A stretch of DNA of 64,000 nucleotides from Streptococcus salivarius. Lineage in GTDB: Bacteria > Bacillota > Bacilli > Lactobacillales > Streptococcaceae. Location of the stretch: NCBI RefSeq assembly GCF_000785515.1, contig NZ_CP009913.1, forward strand, positions 1,764,001-1,828,000. The letters run 5' to 3'. Each line of letters starts with the position of its first letter. The first letter of the stretch is position 1. Below the pieces are notes generated by a model that saw only the letters and a program-made list of their open reading frames with translations, searched no databases and was not told the origin of the DNA. Made by a program: the position numbers and the translations under genes. Shown piece by piece: positions 27,680-37,722 of this stretch.

Positions 27680-27750
27680 ATATTGAGCTAACAGCAGATA
27701 GACGATCACTTGTCATAATGCTGCCATCAACCGTCTCAGGACTTAACATC

Positions 27751-27787
27751 AAAAAATCACATCGCACTTATGTCCGGTGTGATTTCT
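27751..27787 (-). terminator. Terminator of ilvD
   Basis: Minus strand AAATCACA, loop, TGTGATTTTTT. Confidence 0.7.
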
Positions 27788-27801
27788 TTTATGTTAGCAA
27801 A

Positions 27802-29505
27802 TTAGGCTTTACCTGATTTATCCATGTTCCAGAAGTCGGTAACGGCACCACGAGATGCTGAAGAAACGATGTGAGCATACTTACCGAGGACACCACGGCT
27901 ATAAAGTGGTGGCAACTCAGTTTCAGCTTTACGTTTCGCCAACTCTTCGTCTGAAACGTGCATAGTAATTTCTTTAGTATCTTGGTCAACTGTAACCATA
28001 TCACCTGTACGGAGGTAGGCAATAGGTCCACCAACCTGAGCTTCAGGAGCAATGTGACCAACAACGAGTCCGTAAGTACCACCTGAGAAACGTCCATCTG
28101 TCAAGAGGGCAACCTTATCCCCTTGACCTTTACCAACGATCATTGATGACAATGACAACATTTCTGGCATACCAGGACCACCCTTAGGACCTACAAAACG
28201 TACAACAACTACGTCGCCATCAACGATTTCATCAGAAAGAACGGCTTCGATGGCATCTTCTTCTGAGTCAAATACTTTAGCAGGACCAGTAATGTTACGA
28301 ACTTTAACCCCTGATACTTTGGCAACCGCACCTTCTGGAGCCAAGTTACCTTTCAAGATAATCAATGGACCATCAGCACGTTTAGGATTTTCAAGCGGCA
28401 TGATGACTTTTTGACCTGGTGTCAAATCATCGAAGGCCTCCAAGTTTTCTGCAACAGTTTTACCAGTACATGTGATACGATCACCGTGAAGGAAACCATT
28501 CTTAAGAAGGTATTTCATAACGGCTGGCACACCACCGACGTTGTAAAGGTCTTGGAAGACATATTGACCTGATGGTTTCAAGTCAGCCAAGTGAGGCACA
28601 CGCTCTTGAAAATCGTTGAAATCTTCAAGTGTCAAATCAACATTAGCTGCGTGAGCAATAGCGAGCAAGTGAAGTGTCGCATTTGTTGAACCACCAAGTG
28701 CCATTGTGACGGTGATGGCATCTTCAAAGGCTTCACGTGTCAAGATATCTGATGGTTTAAGACCTAGTTCAAGCATCTTAACAACCGCACGACCTGCTTC
28801 TTCGATATCTGCTTTTTTCTCAGCTGATTCGGCAGGGTGAGATGATGATCCAGGAAGGCTCATCCCCATTACTTCAATAGCTGTTGCCATTGTGTTAGCA
28901 GTATACATACCACCACAACCACCAGGGCCAGGGCAGGCATTACATTCAAGCTCTTTAACCTCTTCGGCAGTCATATCACCGTGGTTCCATTTCCCGATAC
29001 CTTCGAAAACAGAAACCAAGTCAATGTCCTTACCGTTAAGGTTACCCGGTGCAATGGTACCACCATAAGCAAAAATCGCTGGAATATCCATGTTAGCAAT
29101 GGCAATCATAGAACCAGGCATGTTCTTATCACAACCACCGATAGCAACAAAGGCATCAACGTTGTGACCACCCATAGCTGCTTCGATTGAGTCGGCAATG
29201 ATATCACGAGATGTCAATGAGAAACGCATCCCTGGTGTCCCCATGGCAATACCATCTGCAACAGTAATCGTACCAAATTGAACTGGCCAAGCACCCGCGT
29301 CTTTAACACCTTCTTTGGCAATTTGACCAAAACCGTGCAAGTGGATATTACATGGTGTGTTCTCAGCCCAAGTTGAGATAACCCCAACAATAGGCTTTTC
29401 AAAACTATCATCCGTCATCCCAGTCGCACGAAGCATGGCACGGTTAGGTGATTTAACCATGCTATCGTAGACAGATGAACGGTGTTTCATGTTATTTTCA
29501 GACAC
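27802..29505 (-). CDS. ilvD: Dihydroxy-acid dehydratase
   Basis: Dehydrates dihydroxy acids to 2-oxo acids in valine, isoleucine and leucine synthesis. About 567 residues. The Fe-S cysteines are in [22 protein letters not shown] and [18 protein letters not shown]. The C-terminal part has [12 protein letters not shown] and GHIAPEA. The start is taken as GTG 29505, which has GGAGG 8 nt upstream; the ATG five codons earlier contains that SD. Stand-alone gene; other ilv genes are not in the window. Confidence 0.96.
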   Translation of the reverse strand: MSENNMKHRSSVYDSMVKSPNRAMLRATGMTDDSFEKPIVGVISTWAENTPCNIHLHGFGQIAKEGVKDAGAWPVQFGTITVADGIAMGTPGMRFSLTSRDIIADSIEAAMGGHNVDAFVAIGGCDKNMPGSMIAIANMDIPAIFAYGGTIAPGNLNGKDIDLVSVFEGIGKWNHGDMTAEEVKELECNACPGPGGCGGMYTANTMATAIEVMGMSLPGSSSHPAESAEKKADIEEAGRAVVKMLELGLKPSDILTREAFEDAITVTMALGGSTNATLHLLAIAHAANVDLTLEDFNDFQERVPHLADLKPSGQYVFQDLYNVGGVPAVMKYLLKNGFLHGDRITCTGKTVAENLEAFDDLTPGQKVIMPLENPKRADGPLIILKGNLAPEGAVAKVSGVKVRNITGPAKVFDSEEDAIEAVLSDEIVDGDVVVVRFVGPKGGPGMPEMLSLSSMIVGKGQGDKVALLTDGRFSGGTYGLVVGHIAPEAQVGGPIAYLRTGDMVTVDQDTKEITMHVSDEELAKRKAETELPPLYSRGVLGKYAHIVSSASRGAVTDFWNMDKSGKA

Positions 29506-29617
29506 GATATTTTCCTCCATAGTTAATAACTATTCTAATTTAAACTTCTACCCCTATTCTAACATAAATTGTCTAAAAAAACTGACCATTTACCAACTAT
29601 TCTCCCTTTTTAAATTA

Positions 29618-30814
<1,197 letters not shown>

Positions 30815-30837
30815 AAAGATTTTTCAATTAAGGACAA

Positions 30838-31580
30838 CAGTCAAAACCACCCGTGAGAACGGGTGGCTTGCTCTTCGGCTGAAAGCCTCTGCTACCGGCC
30901 GAGGCCTAAAGGCCTACCGAATGCTTCCCCTTCAGCACCACCTTTGCTAGCTGACCCGTCTAGCGGGTCTCTTTAAGATTATTTTCTTTTATTCTTCTCA
31001 CCTGTAAACGGATCATACTCCTCAAACAGACTAAGCTGATCTGCTACCACGTCTTCTTGTAATTAATTACGAATATATTCTTCAATTCGCTTCTGGTTTC
31101 GTCCAACCGTATCAACATAAAACCCTCGACACCAAAATTTACGATTCCCATATTTATACTTTAAATTTGCGTGTCGATCAAATATCATTAAGCTACTTTT
31201 GCCCTTTAAATATCCCATAAATGAGGAAATACTTAGCTTCGGTGGTATACTCACTAACATGTGAATATGATCTGGGCAAGCTTCTGCTTCATGAATTTCA
31301 ACACCTTTTCTTTCACATAATAATCGTAAGATTTGACCAATACTTGCTTTGTATTTCCCATAGATTATCTGACGTCGATATTTGGGTGCGAACACAACAT
31401 GATACTTACAATTCCATGTAGTATGTGCTAAACTATTATTATCCTGTCTCATCAGGGGGCCTCCTTTTGTATATTAGTTAGTGGTCGGGAAACCTTATCT
31501 AATATAACACTTTAGGGGGACTTTTTTGATACATCGCTAAAAGCTTTTCGGAACCACTAGCACAGCTAGTGGTTTTCGTA
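30838..31580 (-). mobile_element. IS200/IS605-family insertion sequence (IS200 group), inactive
   Basis: Contains only tnpA, as in IS200-type elements. Subterminal hairpins mark the ends: CCACCCGT-GAGA-ACGGGTGG near 30848-30866 and AACCACTAGC-ACA-GCTAGTGGTT at 31552-31574. Long palindromic, GC-rich sequence follows tnpA at 30870-30970. It lies between the flavoprotein gene and a bidirectional terminator, probably separating them. Exact cleavage sites were not determined. Confidence 0.8.
30979..31452 (-). pseudogene. tnpA: IS200-type transposase TnpA, truncated by a nonsense codon
   Basis: Single-strand Y1 (HUH) transposase. Start ATG 31452 with AAAGGAGG 7 nt upstream. Retains KYHVVFAPKYRR, the HUH motif HIHMLV and the helix KRIEEYIRN with the probable catalytic Tyr. 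The frame stops at TAA 31063 after 129 residues. Reading on in frame gives 27 further residues, starting LQEDVVADQ and ending GEKNKRK, then TAA at 30979, which is the usual C-terminus of the family. A CAA to TAA change (NQL to N-stop) explains it. Confidence 0.85.
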
Positions 31581-31587
31581 AGACAAA

Positions 31588-31619
31588 AAGTTCCCTTCTG
31601 TCATAGAAGGGATTTTTTG
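31588..31619. terminator. Bidirectional terminator beside the IS
   Basis: CCCTTCT-GTCAT-AGAAGGG with TTTTTT on plus and TTTTT on minus. Probably ended the flavoprotein transcript before the IS inserted, and ends the tRNA-Ser transcript on minus. Confidence 0.8.
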
Positions 31620-31631
31620 TCTATTTCTCAA

Positions 31632-31718
31632 AGGAGAGGAGGGGATTCGAACCCCCGAGCCCCGTTAAGGACTACACGCTTTCCAAGCGTGCGCACTCGG
31701 CCTCTATGCGACCTCTCC
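31632..31718 (-). tRNA. tRNA-Ser (GGA)
   Basis: Acceptor GGAGAGG (31718-31712) pairs with CCTCTCC (31639-31633). D-arm GCA...TGC, anticodon arm CACGC-TTGGAAA-GCGTG with anticodon GGA, a long variable arm as expected for serine, and T-arm GGGGG-TTCGAAT-CCCCT. CCA is not encoded. The base at the discriminator position reads T, unusual for tRNA-Ser. It lies downstream of trmB on the same strand. Confidence 0.95.
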
Positions 31719-31775
31719 ACATCAAACGATTAGCCTATTAATGGCTAATCATTATTTCAATCAAGTTTTCAAGAG

Positions 31776-32417
31776 TTAATCTTTAAACTGGGCCTCTACT
31801 CGATAGATGACCTGACCTTTTTCTGAGAACTTACGCTCGTATTCAGTCATGACGTTGCCTTCATAATCACTGGCATGAAGGTCCAACCAAACTTTGTTGA
31901 GAACCATTCCATACTGTGAAAAGCTCGCCAAACTGTATTCAAAAAGTCCACGGTTGTCTGTCTTAAAGTGAATCCCTCCATTTTCAGGCAAAATTTGCTT
32001 ATAAGTATCTAGGAAAGTCTTGTAAGTCAAACGACGCTTCTCGTGGCGACTCTTAGGCCATGGATCTGAGAAATTCAAATACATCATATCTACTTCGCCA
32101 TCTTCAAAATAATTGGTCAAGGCTGAACCATCCACGCGCAAGAGTTTGACATTTTCAGCACCCGAAGCCAAAACCTTATCCAAGGCATAGCTCAATACAG
32201 ACAGCTGAATATCAATACCAATGTAGTTGATGTCAGGGTTTTGTTGGGCCATTCCAGTAATGAAGGCCCCTTTACCAGATCCTACCTCGATATGGATAGG
32301 ATTGTCATTACCAAAAAGCTCATGCCACTTACCTTTAGCAGCCTCCGGCTCAAGGATAACGTACTGAGGATGGTTAGCTAGGTGTTCCTCTGCACCTTTA
32401 CGTTTTCTAACTCGCAT
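31776..32417 (-). CDS. trmB: tRNA (guanine-N7-)-methyltransferase
   Basis: Makes m7G46 in tRNA variable loops. 213 residues. SAM site [15 protein letters not shown], then '[15 protein letters not shown]', the family signature [17 protein letters not shown], and '[17 protein letters not shown]'. It follows ccrZ by 9 nt, an order conserved in streptococci, and precedes tRNA-Ser. Confidence 0.97.
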   Translation of the reverse strand: MRVRKRKGAEEHLANHPQYVILEPEAAKGKWHELFGNDNPIHIEVGSGKGAFITGMAQQNPDINYIGIDIQLSVLSYALDKVLASGAENVKLLRVDGSALTNYFEDGEVDMMYLNFSDPWPKSRHEKRRLTYKTFLDTYKQILPENGGIHFKTDNRGLFEYSLASFSQYGMVLNKVWLDLHASDYEGNVMTEYERKFSEKGQVIYRVEAQFKD

Positions 32418-32426
32418 GTCTACTTT

Positions 32427-33218
32427 CTAATATCTGTGCAAGGTCTCTCTGAATTTACGAAGTTCATAAATTTCTCGGTTGGCATGTTCCATATCACGAC
32501 TATCAAAGAATTTTGAAATCTGTGTCAAATATGAAAACTGCCCATACCAGTAAATCTTATCCATCACAAGGTCGTTGTTCTTATAGCCATAGTATGACAA
32601 CCACTGTGGCCAATGTGCCAATGGGATATAATGGCTGAGGATCTGCGCCACATCATACATACGATCTGTTAGACGTACAGAATCCCAATCAACCAAATAA
32701 ATCAATCCTGAGGTTGTGATGACAAAATTACTATGACGAGCATCTCCGTGAACAATTGTTGCAATTTCCGCACGAAACTCTGGAAGATGACGTTTCAAAT
32801 CTCTAACAACGTCTTGAAGGAAACCATTCTCACGCAATTGGTAAGCGGCATTCTCCTCCCACTCGTGTAGAAGATCAAAAGGATTTTCAATATGATAATC
32901 CAACTGCAAGAGTTGATTAACCAAGTGTTTAGAGCGGTGCAAATTACCAAGAATTTGGATAATCTGTTTACTATTCATGTCATGTTTGGTCAAAATACGA
33001 CCATCAAGCCACTCCTGTGCACTCATCATGTCACCATTTCCCAGACGCTTAGCCCACAAGAGCTGTGGTGCAATCTGTTCCTTGGCAAGAGCTGCCAAGA
33101 TTGGTGTTGTATTCATCTTCACAAAGACGCGATCTCCGTTTGGGTAGGTTCCCATATAGGCCTTACCACTATTTCCTTTGAGAGGAGTCAGGCTCAAATC
33201 TTTATCTGTTGATGTCAC
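32427..33218 (-). CDS. ccrZ: Cell-cycle regulator CcrZ (kinase-like)
   Basis: 263 residues of the aminoglycoside/choline-kinase fold. Nucleotide-binding N-lobe GNSGKAYMGTYPNGDRVFVK, catalytic loop IVHGDARHSNFVI, and metal site LVDWDSVRLTDRMYDVAQ. Position just upstream of trmB and sequence style match pneumococcal CcrZ, which helps DnaA to time replication with division at the septum. The start is GTG 33218, with AAAGGAGA 8 nt upstream. Confidence 0.85.
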   Translation of the reverse strand: MTSTDKDLSLTPLKGNSGKAYMGTYPNGDRVFVKMNTTPILAALAKEQIAPQLLWAKRLGNGDMMSAQEWLDGRILTKHDMNSKQIIQILGNLHRSKHLVNQLLQLDYHIENPFDLLHEWEENAAYQLRENGFLQDVVRDLKRHLPEFRAEIATIVHGDARHSNFVITTSGLIYLVDWDSVRLTDRMYDVAQILSHYIPLAHWPQWLSYYGYKNNDLVMDKIYWYGQFSYLTQISKFFDSRDMEHANREIYELRKFRETLHRY

Positions 33219-33275
33219 CTAGGCATCTCCTTTTTCTTTAGTCATTCGTTTCTATTTTAACTTATTTAATAGGTG

Positions 33276-34313
33276 TTAGTCAATCATCTTCTTAAGCTTG
33301 GATGGTAGGTAAACAAGGCTCAGAACTAGCATCATTCCAACCAAAATCAGACTAAACTTAAGGTCGAAGAGACAAACAGCCTGTACCAGAGTCATCCCAA
33401 GTACAATCTGGCTAATCAAGCGCTTAAGATTGCTTACCTGCATGTCTTTTCCAACTGGCATAAGATTAGCCATTCTCTGATAAGCAAAGTGCGATTTAAG
33501 TGCCGTGAGCTGGAAGAGCAAGAGGTAGTCAAAAACAACCACAAGCACCATAGCCAGCCATTTTTCAGGAACCAAAAAGAGAACCAGAAGTGTTAGGGCA
33601 AACAGGCGTAGGCTAAGGGCAAAGTAATCTCCAGAACGCAAGAAGGCTCTTAGATAAAGATTGTACCAGGTATGTTCCTTGTCTTTCTTTGTACGTTTGA
33701 GAATAGCATCCAAATAAGAACGGCGTTTAACACTCGACGTAATTCCCTTAACATTGGTAAAAAGTGAAAAGAACTTCAGAATCGATTGTTGACGCTTATT
33801 TTCCGCTGCAATAGCCTCAGCCCAATTCAGGCCAGACTGCTTATAAAAAGGTTGGGCCTTTTTCTGGAAAATAAAGTACTTAAGAATAGCCATAGCCACA
33901 GCTACAAGAATAACTCCCCAAACTGGAAGTCCCAAGGCTAAAAAGAGGGGAATAACCAAAATAAAAATCAGGCTTTGTACGATTACCCAAAATCTAAAAG
34001 CACGCCCTGTTGCCTTCTTAACATGGCCTAGCACCTCTTCTTCCTTCACCAAGAGGTAGTGCTTGTCCGCAGGTTCTAAATAAGTCGCAATATTCCCCCA
34101 AAAAGGCAATAACAGACAAAGCATAAGCAAGCCAAGAATGATTGCCCATGGATTCTTGGGAAAATGTTTCAGCAATTGGCTATACTGCACCAAGACGAAA
34201 CCTAAAAGAAAGAGGAGAACCAAGATAAAGTGATCATTAAAGACGTAGCGACTATACTTAGCACAGCGGGCATTGAATCGCTTGCTACGCTCCTTAAAAA
34301 GCTCAGCTATCAT
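33276..34313 (-). CDS. ecsB: ABC transporter permease EcsB-like
   Basis: 345 residues with six or more helices in clusters (about residues 25-75, 105-150, 205-260, 285-335) and a basic cytoplasmic N-terminus and mid-loop. It is the typical EcsB partner of EcsA. Overlaps ecsA by ATGA. In Bacillus and staphylococci EcsAB affects secretion and membrane protease function; in streptococci it is linked with peptide pheromone handling. The exact role here is inferred. Confidence 0.82.
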   Translation of the reverse strand: MIAELFKERSKRFNARCAKYSRYVFNDHFILVLLFLLGFVLVQYSQLLKHFPKNPWAIILGLLMLCLLLPFWGNIATYLEPADKHYLLVKEEEVLGHVKKATGRAFRFWVIVQSLIFILVIPLFLALGLPVWGVILVAVAMAILKYFIFQKKAQPFYKQSGLNWAEAIAAENKRQQSILKFFSLFTNVKGITSSVKRRSYLDAILKRTKKDKEHTWYNLYLRAFLRSGDYFALSLRLFALTLLVLFLVPEKWLAMVLVVVFDYLLLFQLTALKSHFAYQRMANLMPVGKDMQVSNLKRLISQIVLGMTLVQAVCLFDLKFSLILVGMMLVLSLVYLPSKLKKMID

Positions 34314-35041
34314 GACAATTCTCCCTTAGTTAACTGCATGTAGATATCGTTAAGACTAGCACTGTTATCACCGAAAGTCTGACGAAGTTCTTCAAGAGTT
34401 CCCTGTGCTAGGACCTGTCCATGGTGCAAAATCACAAAACGGTCACACATCTTCTCAGCCGAATCCAAAACGTGAGTAGACATGAGAATTGCTTTGCCCT
34501 TAGCTTTTTCCTCAGCCAAAAGCTCAATCAAGTCCGAAATAGCCAAGGGATCCAAGCCCAAGAAGGGCTCATCAACGATGAATAGACTTGGATTCACAAT
34601 AAAGGCACAGATAATCATGACCTTCTGCTTCATTCCCTTTGAAAACTGAGTCGGGAACCAATCTAACTTTTCATCTAAGCGAAAGAGTTTGAGGTACTTG
34701 TCCGCACGTGCCATCCCCTCAGTCACATCAAGACCATAGGCCATCAACACCGTTTCCAAATGTTCACGAAGCGTCAACTCTTCATAGAGACTTGGCGTTT
34801 CAGGAATATAGCCAATCTTCTGACGATAGCTAGCTGAATCTTGTTGAATAGCTAACCCATCAATGGCAATCTGTCCCCCATAAGGTGTTAAGAGACCAAT
34901 AATCTCGTTAATTGTTGTTGATTTCCCAGCACCATTAAGACCAATGAGACCAACCAATTCACCATCAGCCACCTCAAAAGTCACATCTTTTAGGACGGGA
35001 ATATTAGCGTAACCACCCGTCACCTTTTCTAATTTAAGCAT
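34310..35041 (-). CDS. ecsA: ABC transporter ATP-binding protein EcsA-like
   Basis: 243 residues. Walker A GLNGAGKSTTI, Q-loop IGYIPETPSLYEELT, signature FSKGMKQKVMI, Walker B LFIVDEPFLGLDP, and switch STHVLDSAEK. First gene of ecsAB. It is divergent from hit across 64 nt, as in many streptococci. A minus-strand TATAAT (plus 35073-35078) may be its -10. Confidence 0.88.
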   Translation of the reverse strand: MLKLEKVTGGYANIPVLKDVTFEVADGELVGLIGLNGAGKSTTINEIIGLLTPYGGQIAIDGLAIQQDSASYRQKIGYIPETPSLYEELTLREHLETVLMAYGLDVTEGMARADKYLKLFRLDEKLDWFPTQFSKGMKQKVMIICAFIVNPSLFIVDEPFLGLDPLAISDLIELLAEEKAKGKAILMSTHVLDSAEKMCDRFVILHHGQVLAQGTLEELRQTFGDNSASLNDIYMQLTKGELS

Positions 35042-35064
35042 TATCTTTTCTCTCTTTGGTATGA

Positions 35065-35078
35065 TATAATCTATTATA
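35065..35078. promoter_or_regulatory. Divergent ecsA / hit -10 elements
   Basis: Plus-strand TGATATAAT (TATAAT 35065-35070) for hit, and minus-strand TATAAT (35073-35078) for ecsA. Both have TGn; -35 boxes are weak. The two -10s almost touch, so the promoters overlap. Confidence 0.55.
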
Positions 35079-35105
35079 ACAAAAACTCATGGAAAGGTCG
35101 TTATT

Positions 35106-35525
35106 ATGGATAATTGTATTTTCTGTAAAATTATATCTGGAGAAATTCCTTCATCAAAAGTCTACGAGGACGACAAGGTTCTAGCCTTCCTCGATATTTC
35201 ACAAGCTACAAAAGGACATACCTTGGTTATTCCTAAAGAGCACGTTCGTAACATCTTAGAAATGTCTGCTGAGACCGCTGAGACTGTCTTTAGCCGTGTT
35301 CCAAAAATTGCTCGTGCGGTGCAAAAAGCAACTGGAGCAATCGGCATGAATATCCTTAATAACAACGAAGAAGTTGCAGGACAAACCGTCTTCCACGCTC
35401 ATATCCATCTCGTTCCTCGTTACGGTGCAGACGATGGTATCCACATGGGATTTGACGAACACGAACCAGACTTCGCTGCCCTGGCCGACCTTGCTGACAG
35501 CATCGCTAAAGAGGTAACAGAATGA
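35106..35525 (+). CDS. hit: HIT-family nucleotide hydrolase/transferase
   Basis: 139 residues. N-terminal zinc-like CIFCKIISGEIPSSKVYEDD and the histidine triad VFHAHIHLVPRY. The family hydrolyses nucleotide phosphoramidates or dinucleoside polyphosphates. Its stop overlaps the next gene by ATGA. AAAGG lies 10-14 nt before the ATG. Confidence 0.93.
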   Translation: MDNCIFCKIISGEIPSSKVYEDDKVLAFLDISQATKGHTLVIPKEHVRNILEMSAETAETVFSRVPKIARAVQKATGAIGMNILNNNEEVAGQTVFHAHIHLVPRYGADDGIHMGFDEHEPDFAALADLADSIAKEVTE

Positions 35526-35821
35526 AAATCGGACGCTTTCTAGCTCTTGGAACTCTTGCCTACGGTGCCTACTACGCCTATAAACGACGTGAAGACATCA
35601 AAGAGGAAATCCTAGACCTCAACCAATCACGAGAAAATATCTCTCACGATCTGGACAATATCAAACGCAACCTCGACATCATCAAGGAACAAAACCTTGT
35701 TCTCGCTGACATCAAACAAGACCTCAACTATAAAAAACGCGTCTTCAAAAAAGACCTCGAACCCCGACTCAACATCATCCAAGAACGCTTGCAAAAGTAT
35801 CAAGGTGATGATAAAGAATAA
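35522..35821 (+). CDS. Membrane-anchored coiled-coil protein of unknown function
   Basis: 99 residues. A short N-terminal hydrophobic stretch (IGRFLALGTLAYGAYYAY) ending in KRRE, then a continuous charged coiled coil (about residues 28-95). Translationally coupled to hit by an ATGA overlap, an arrangement I recall from other streptococci. No enzymatic motif. A role with the HIT protein is only suggested by the coupling. Confidence 0.75.
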   Translation: MKIGRFLALGTLAYGAYYAYKRREDIKEEILDLNQSRENISHDLDNIKRNLDIIKEQNLVLADIKQDLNYKKRVFKKDLEPRLNIIQERLQKYQGDDKE

Positions 35822-35852
35822 AGGTAAGTAGTTTGTGCTACTTACCTTTTTT
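35821..35852 (+). terminator. Terminator of hit operon
   Basis: AAGGTAAGTAG, loop TTTGTG, CTACTTACCTTTTTT. Confidence 0.9.
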
Positions 35853-36000
35853 ATCAATGATGAAAACTTATAAAAAGTTTATGGATAGTGTAATAGTCAC
35901 TCAATGTTCCTTTTTTCACAACAGAAAGTACCATTCAATAATAAAAGGCACCACTAATCAGATTAAAGAGAACACTACTAAATCTATTTTCATATAATTA

Positions 36001-36168
36001 CTATTTCTTTTTTAAAGCATTAATAATAGAACGTGTTGCTGATTTCGTTAAGCCTTGATTTTTAGGATGTGTCCTTAAATAGGAATAGACTTTGGTACCA
36101 GTATCTGAACGTGTGCAACCATTTGTATTAACAATCTTATTACTTAACAGTTTATCCAATAAATCCAT
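36001..36168 (-). CDS. Small protein of unknown function, 55 residues
   Basis: ATG 36168 with GAGGAG 7 nt upstream. Basic and soluble: MDLLDKLLSNKIVNTNGC, then 'TGTKVYSYLRTHPKNQGLT' and a C-terminal helix 'SATRSIINALKKK'. Last gene of an AT-rich accessory operon, 17 nt after the broken gene before it. No family recognised. Confidence 0.55.
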   Translation of the reverse strand: MDLLDKLLSNKIVNTNGCTRSDTGTKVYSYLRTHPKNQGLTKSATRSIINALKKK

Positions 36169-36185
36169 TCTGCATCTCCTCACAA

Positions 36186-36729
36186 TTAGTAATTAAAATT
36201 TATACTAAATGAATTCATTGTATCATAGTTACCATTCTGTATATTAGCAGTCCACCCAATATTTTCACCGCTCTTCATTTTATGCTTATAATAGTTTGCA
36301 TCTTTTGCTTTTTCGTCTGATTCCTCAACTTTCTGTCCTGGATTAACTGCAACAAATTCTGATATAGATACTGACTGCTTTCCTTTCGGATCGATACTAG
36401 ATTTTGACGAACTAAATGGTGTTGCTTCAATACTATTGTTAATTACAAAAGTTGATTTAATATTAATTTCTTTATCCGTTAAGTTATCAATAATAATATT
36501 TCCACCAGTTCTTGTTATTTTAATATTTTTATCACTATATAGTTCTTCCGTTTTTGCTACTGTTTTTTTCGAACTCATAATACTTTGTCCTACTTTTGAC
36601 GTATTATTGCCATTAGTAGAATTTTCATTCGAAGAATCTCTAATAGCCAAAAAAAAATATTAACAATGTAAATATAAATCCAAAAACCGCTAATACATAA
36701 ACGCTAACATTAAAAATTTACTTTAACAT
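36186..36729 (-). pseudogene. Membrane-anchored secreted protein gene, doubly broken
   Basis: An intact 154-codon body reads 'NIKITRTGGNIIIDNLTDKE', then 'NPGQKVEESDEKAKDANYYKH', ending SINFNY. The N-terminal anchor is in another frame: from ATG 36729 (AGGAAAAGAT upstream) codons give MLK, then TAA at 36718-36720, then a membrane helix VYVLAVFGFIFTLLIFF. That helix joins the body only if one T is removed from a T9 tract (36651-36659). So a nonsense codon and a +1 homopolymer shift both lie at the N-terminus. A shortened protein from an internal start is possible. Function unknown. Confidence 0.65.
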
Positions 36730-36744
36730 ATCTTTTCCTCACCT

Positions 36745-37353
36745 TTATTTTTGAGTTTCAATTGTCACTTTTGCCTCGTGGTCCAAAGATTTAATCATTG
36801 TAGAGTAGTACTTCTCGGCTGACTCCTTTAATAATTTTTTATTGTCCTTTATAAAACCTTGTTGTTCCTTATTTGAAAAACCTTCTGCAACAGCCTCACC
36901 AGTATCTATGTCTTTAGTCGAATAACTAAGAATCCCTCCACTAGTATCGTAGAGTGTATAAGGTTTGTCTTTATCTAATTCAACACCAATAACTTCAAAT
37001 TTGGGTAATGTAACTTGATAATTATGATTACCATTATCTTTAATGGTTACATCATTCTTAATACCGAATTTTGCCGTATAATTTAGAATAATGAGTGCTT
37101 TCTTTTCTGAACCAGGTATTACAAAGTTACTACCAAATAATTTTGTATTATTTTCTATTGACTTAACTTTTTGAATAGATGCATTGAGTAAAACTAACTC
37201 ACTGACCTTTTCCAAAGATTTTACATTTACTATGATTTCTGTCTTTGGTTTTTGATTACCAGATGACTCACTCCCTTTATATACGCTAAGAAAAATGAAT
37301 CCTACGACAATCACTAATAAAATCGCTAAAATACCATATATTATCTTTTTCAT
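36745..37353 (-). CDS. DUF4230-like membrane-anchored protein
   Basis: 202 residues. N-terminal anchor (IIYGILAILLVIVVGFIFL), a polar linker, then an extracellular domain with paired strands: 'SELVLLNASIQKVKSIENN', 'ALIILNYTAKFGIKNDVTI' and 'YQVTLPKFEVIGVELD'. This order resembles DUF4230 proteins, whose function is unknown. Part of the AT-rich operon from the 37.6-kb promoter. Confidence 0.65.
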   Translation of the reverse strand: MKKIIYGILAILLVIVVGFIFLSVYKGSESSGNQKPKTEIIVNVKSLEKVSELVLLNASIQKVKSIENNTKLFGSNFVIPGSEKKALIILNYTAKFGIKNDVTIKDNGNHNYQVTLPKFEVIGVELDKDKPYTLYDTSGGILSYSTKDIDTGEAVAEGFSNKEQQGFIKDNKKLLKESAEKYYSTMIKSLDHEAKVTIETQK

Positions 37354-37365
37354 ACTTTTTCCCTA

Positions 37366-37497
37366 TTAACTCATTTCTTCAAAAACAACTGGATTAACAA
37401 TCCTGCAATCACAATACCAGCTGCAATTAGGGGGGTTCAACATTGCTATTCCTACAAGAAGTAGAATAGCCAAAATCCATAAAACTACTTTTAACAT
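37366..37497 (-). pseudogene. Small membrane protein gene with +1 frameshift in a C6 tract
   Basis: ATG 37497 with AAGGAG upstream. The frame gives MLKVVLWILAILLLVGIAML and then hits a run of six C (plus 37430-37435). Uninterrupted, it continues as a poor sequence to TAA 37366. With one C fewer it continues 'NPLIAAGIVIAGLLIQLFLKK' to TGA 37371, a sensible two-helix peptide of 41 residues. It is the first gene of the operon. Confidence 0.6.
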
Positions 37498-37576
37498 TAT
37501 TTCTCCTTATCAAATAACAAAAGATTGTAATATTAAACCCAAGAAATCACTAACTAAAATTTAATTTTACACAAAA

Positions 37577-37605
37577 ATTATATAGCGATATGAATGCGTT
37601 GTCAA
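37577..37605 (-). promoter_or_regulatory. Promoter of the AT-rich accessory operon
   Basis: Consensus TTGACA (37600-37605), 17-nt spacer, TATAAT (37577-37582), on the minus strand. Confidence 0.9.
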
Positions 37606-37722
37606 CGCTTTCTTGAAAATAGAATATATTTTTAACTATTTATCATATTATCATAATTTAAAAAATTTTATCTCATTTTAAATTTAAGAATAACTATAAA
37701 AGTCACAACTATACACAAAACA

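Noticed and set aside
31067..31074. TACGAATA, identical to the core of a competence cin-box
   Set aside because: It lies inside the tnpA 3' end with no gene placed to use it; a chance match.
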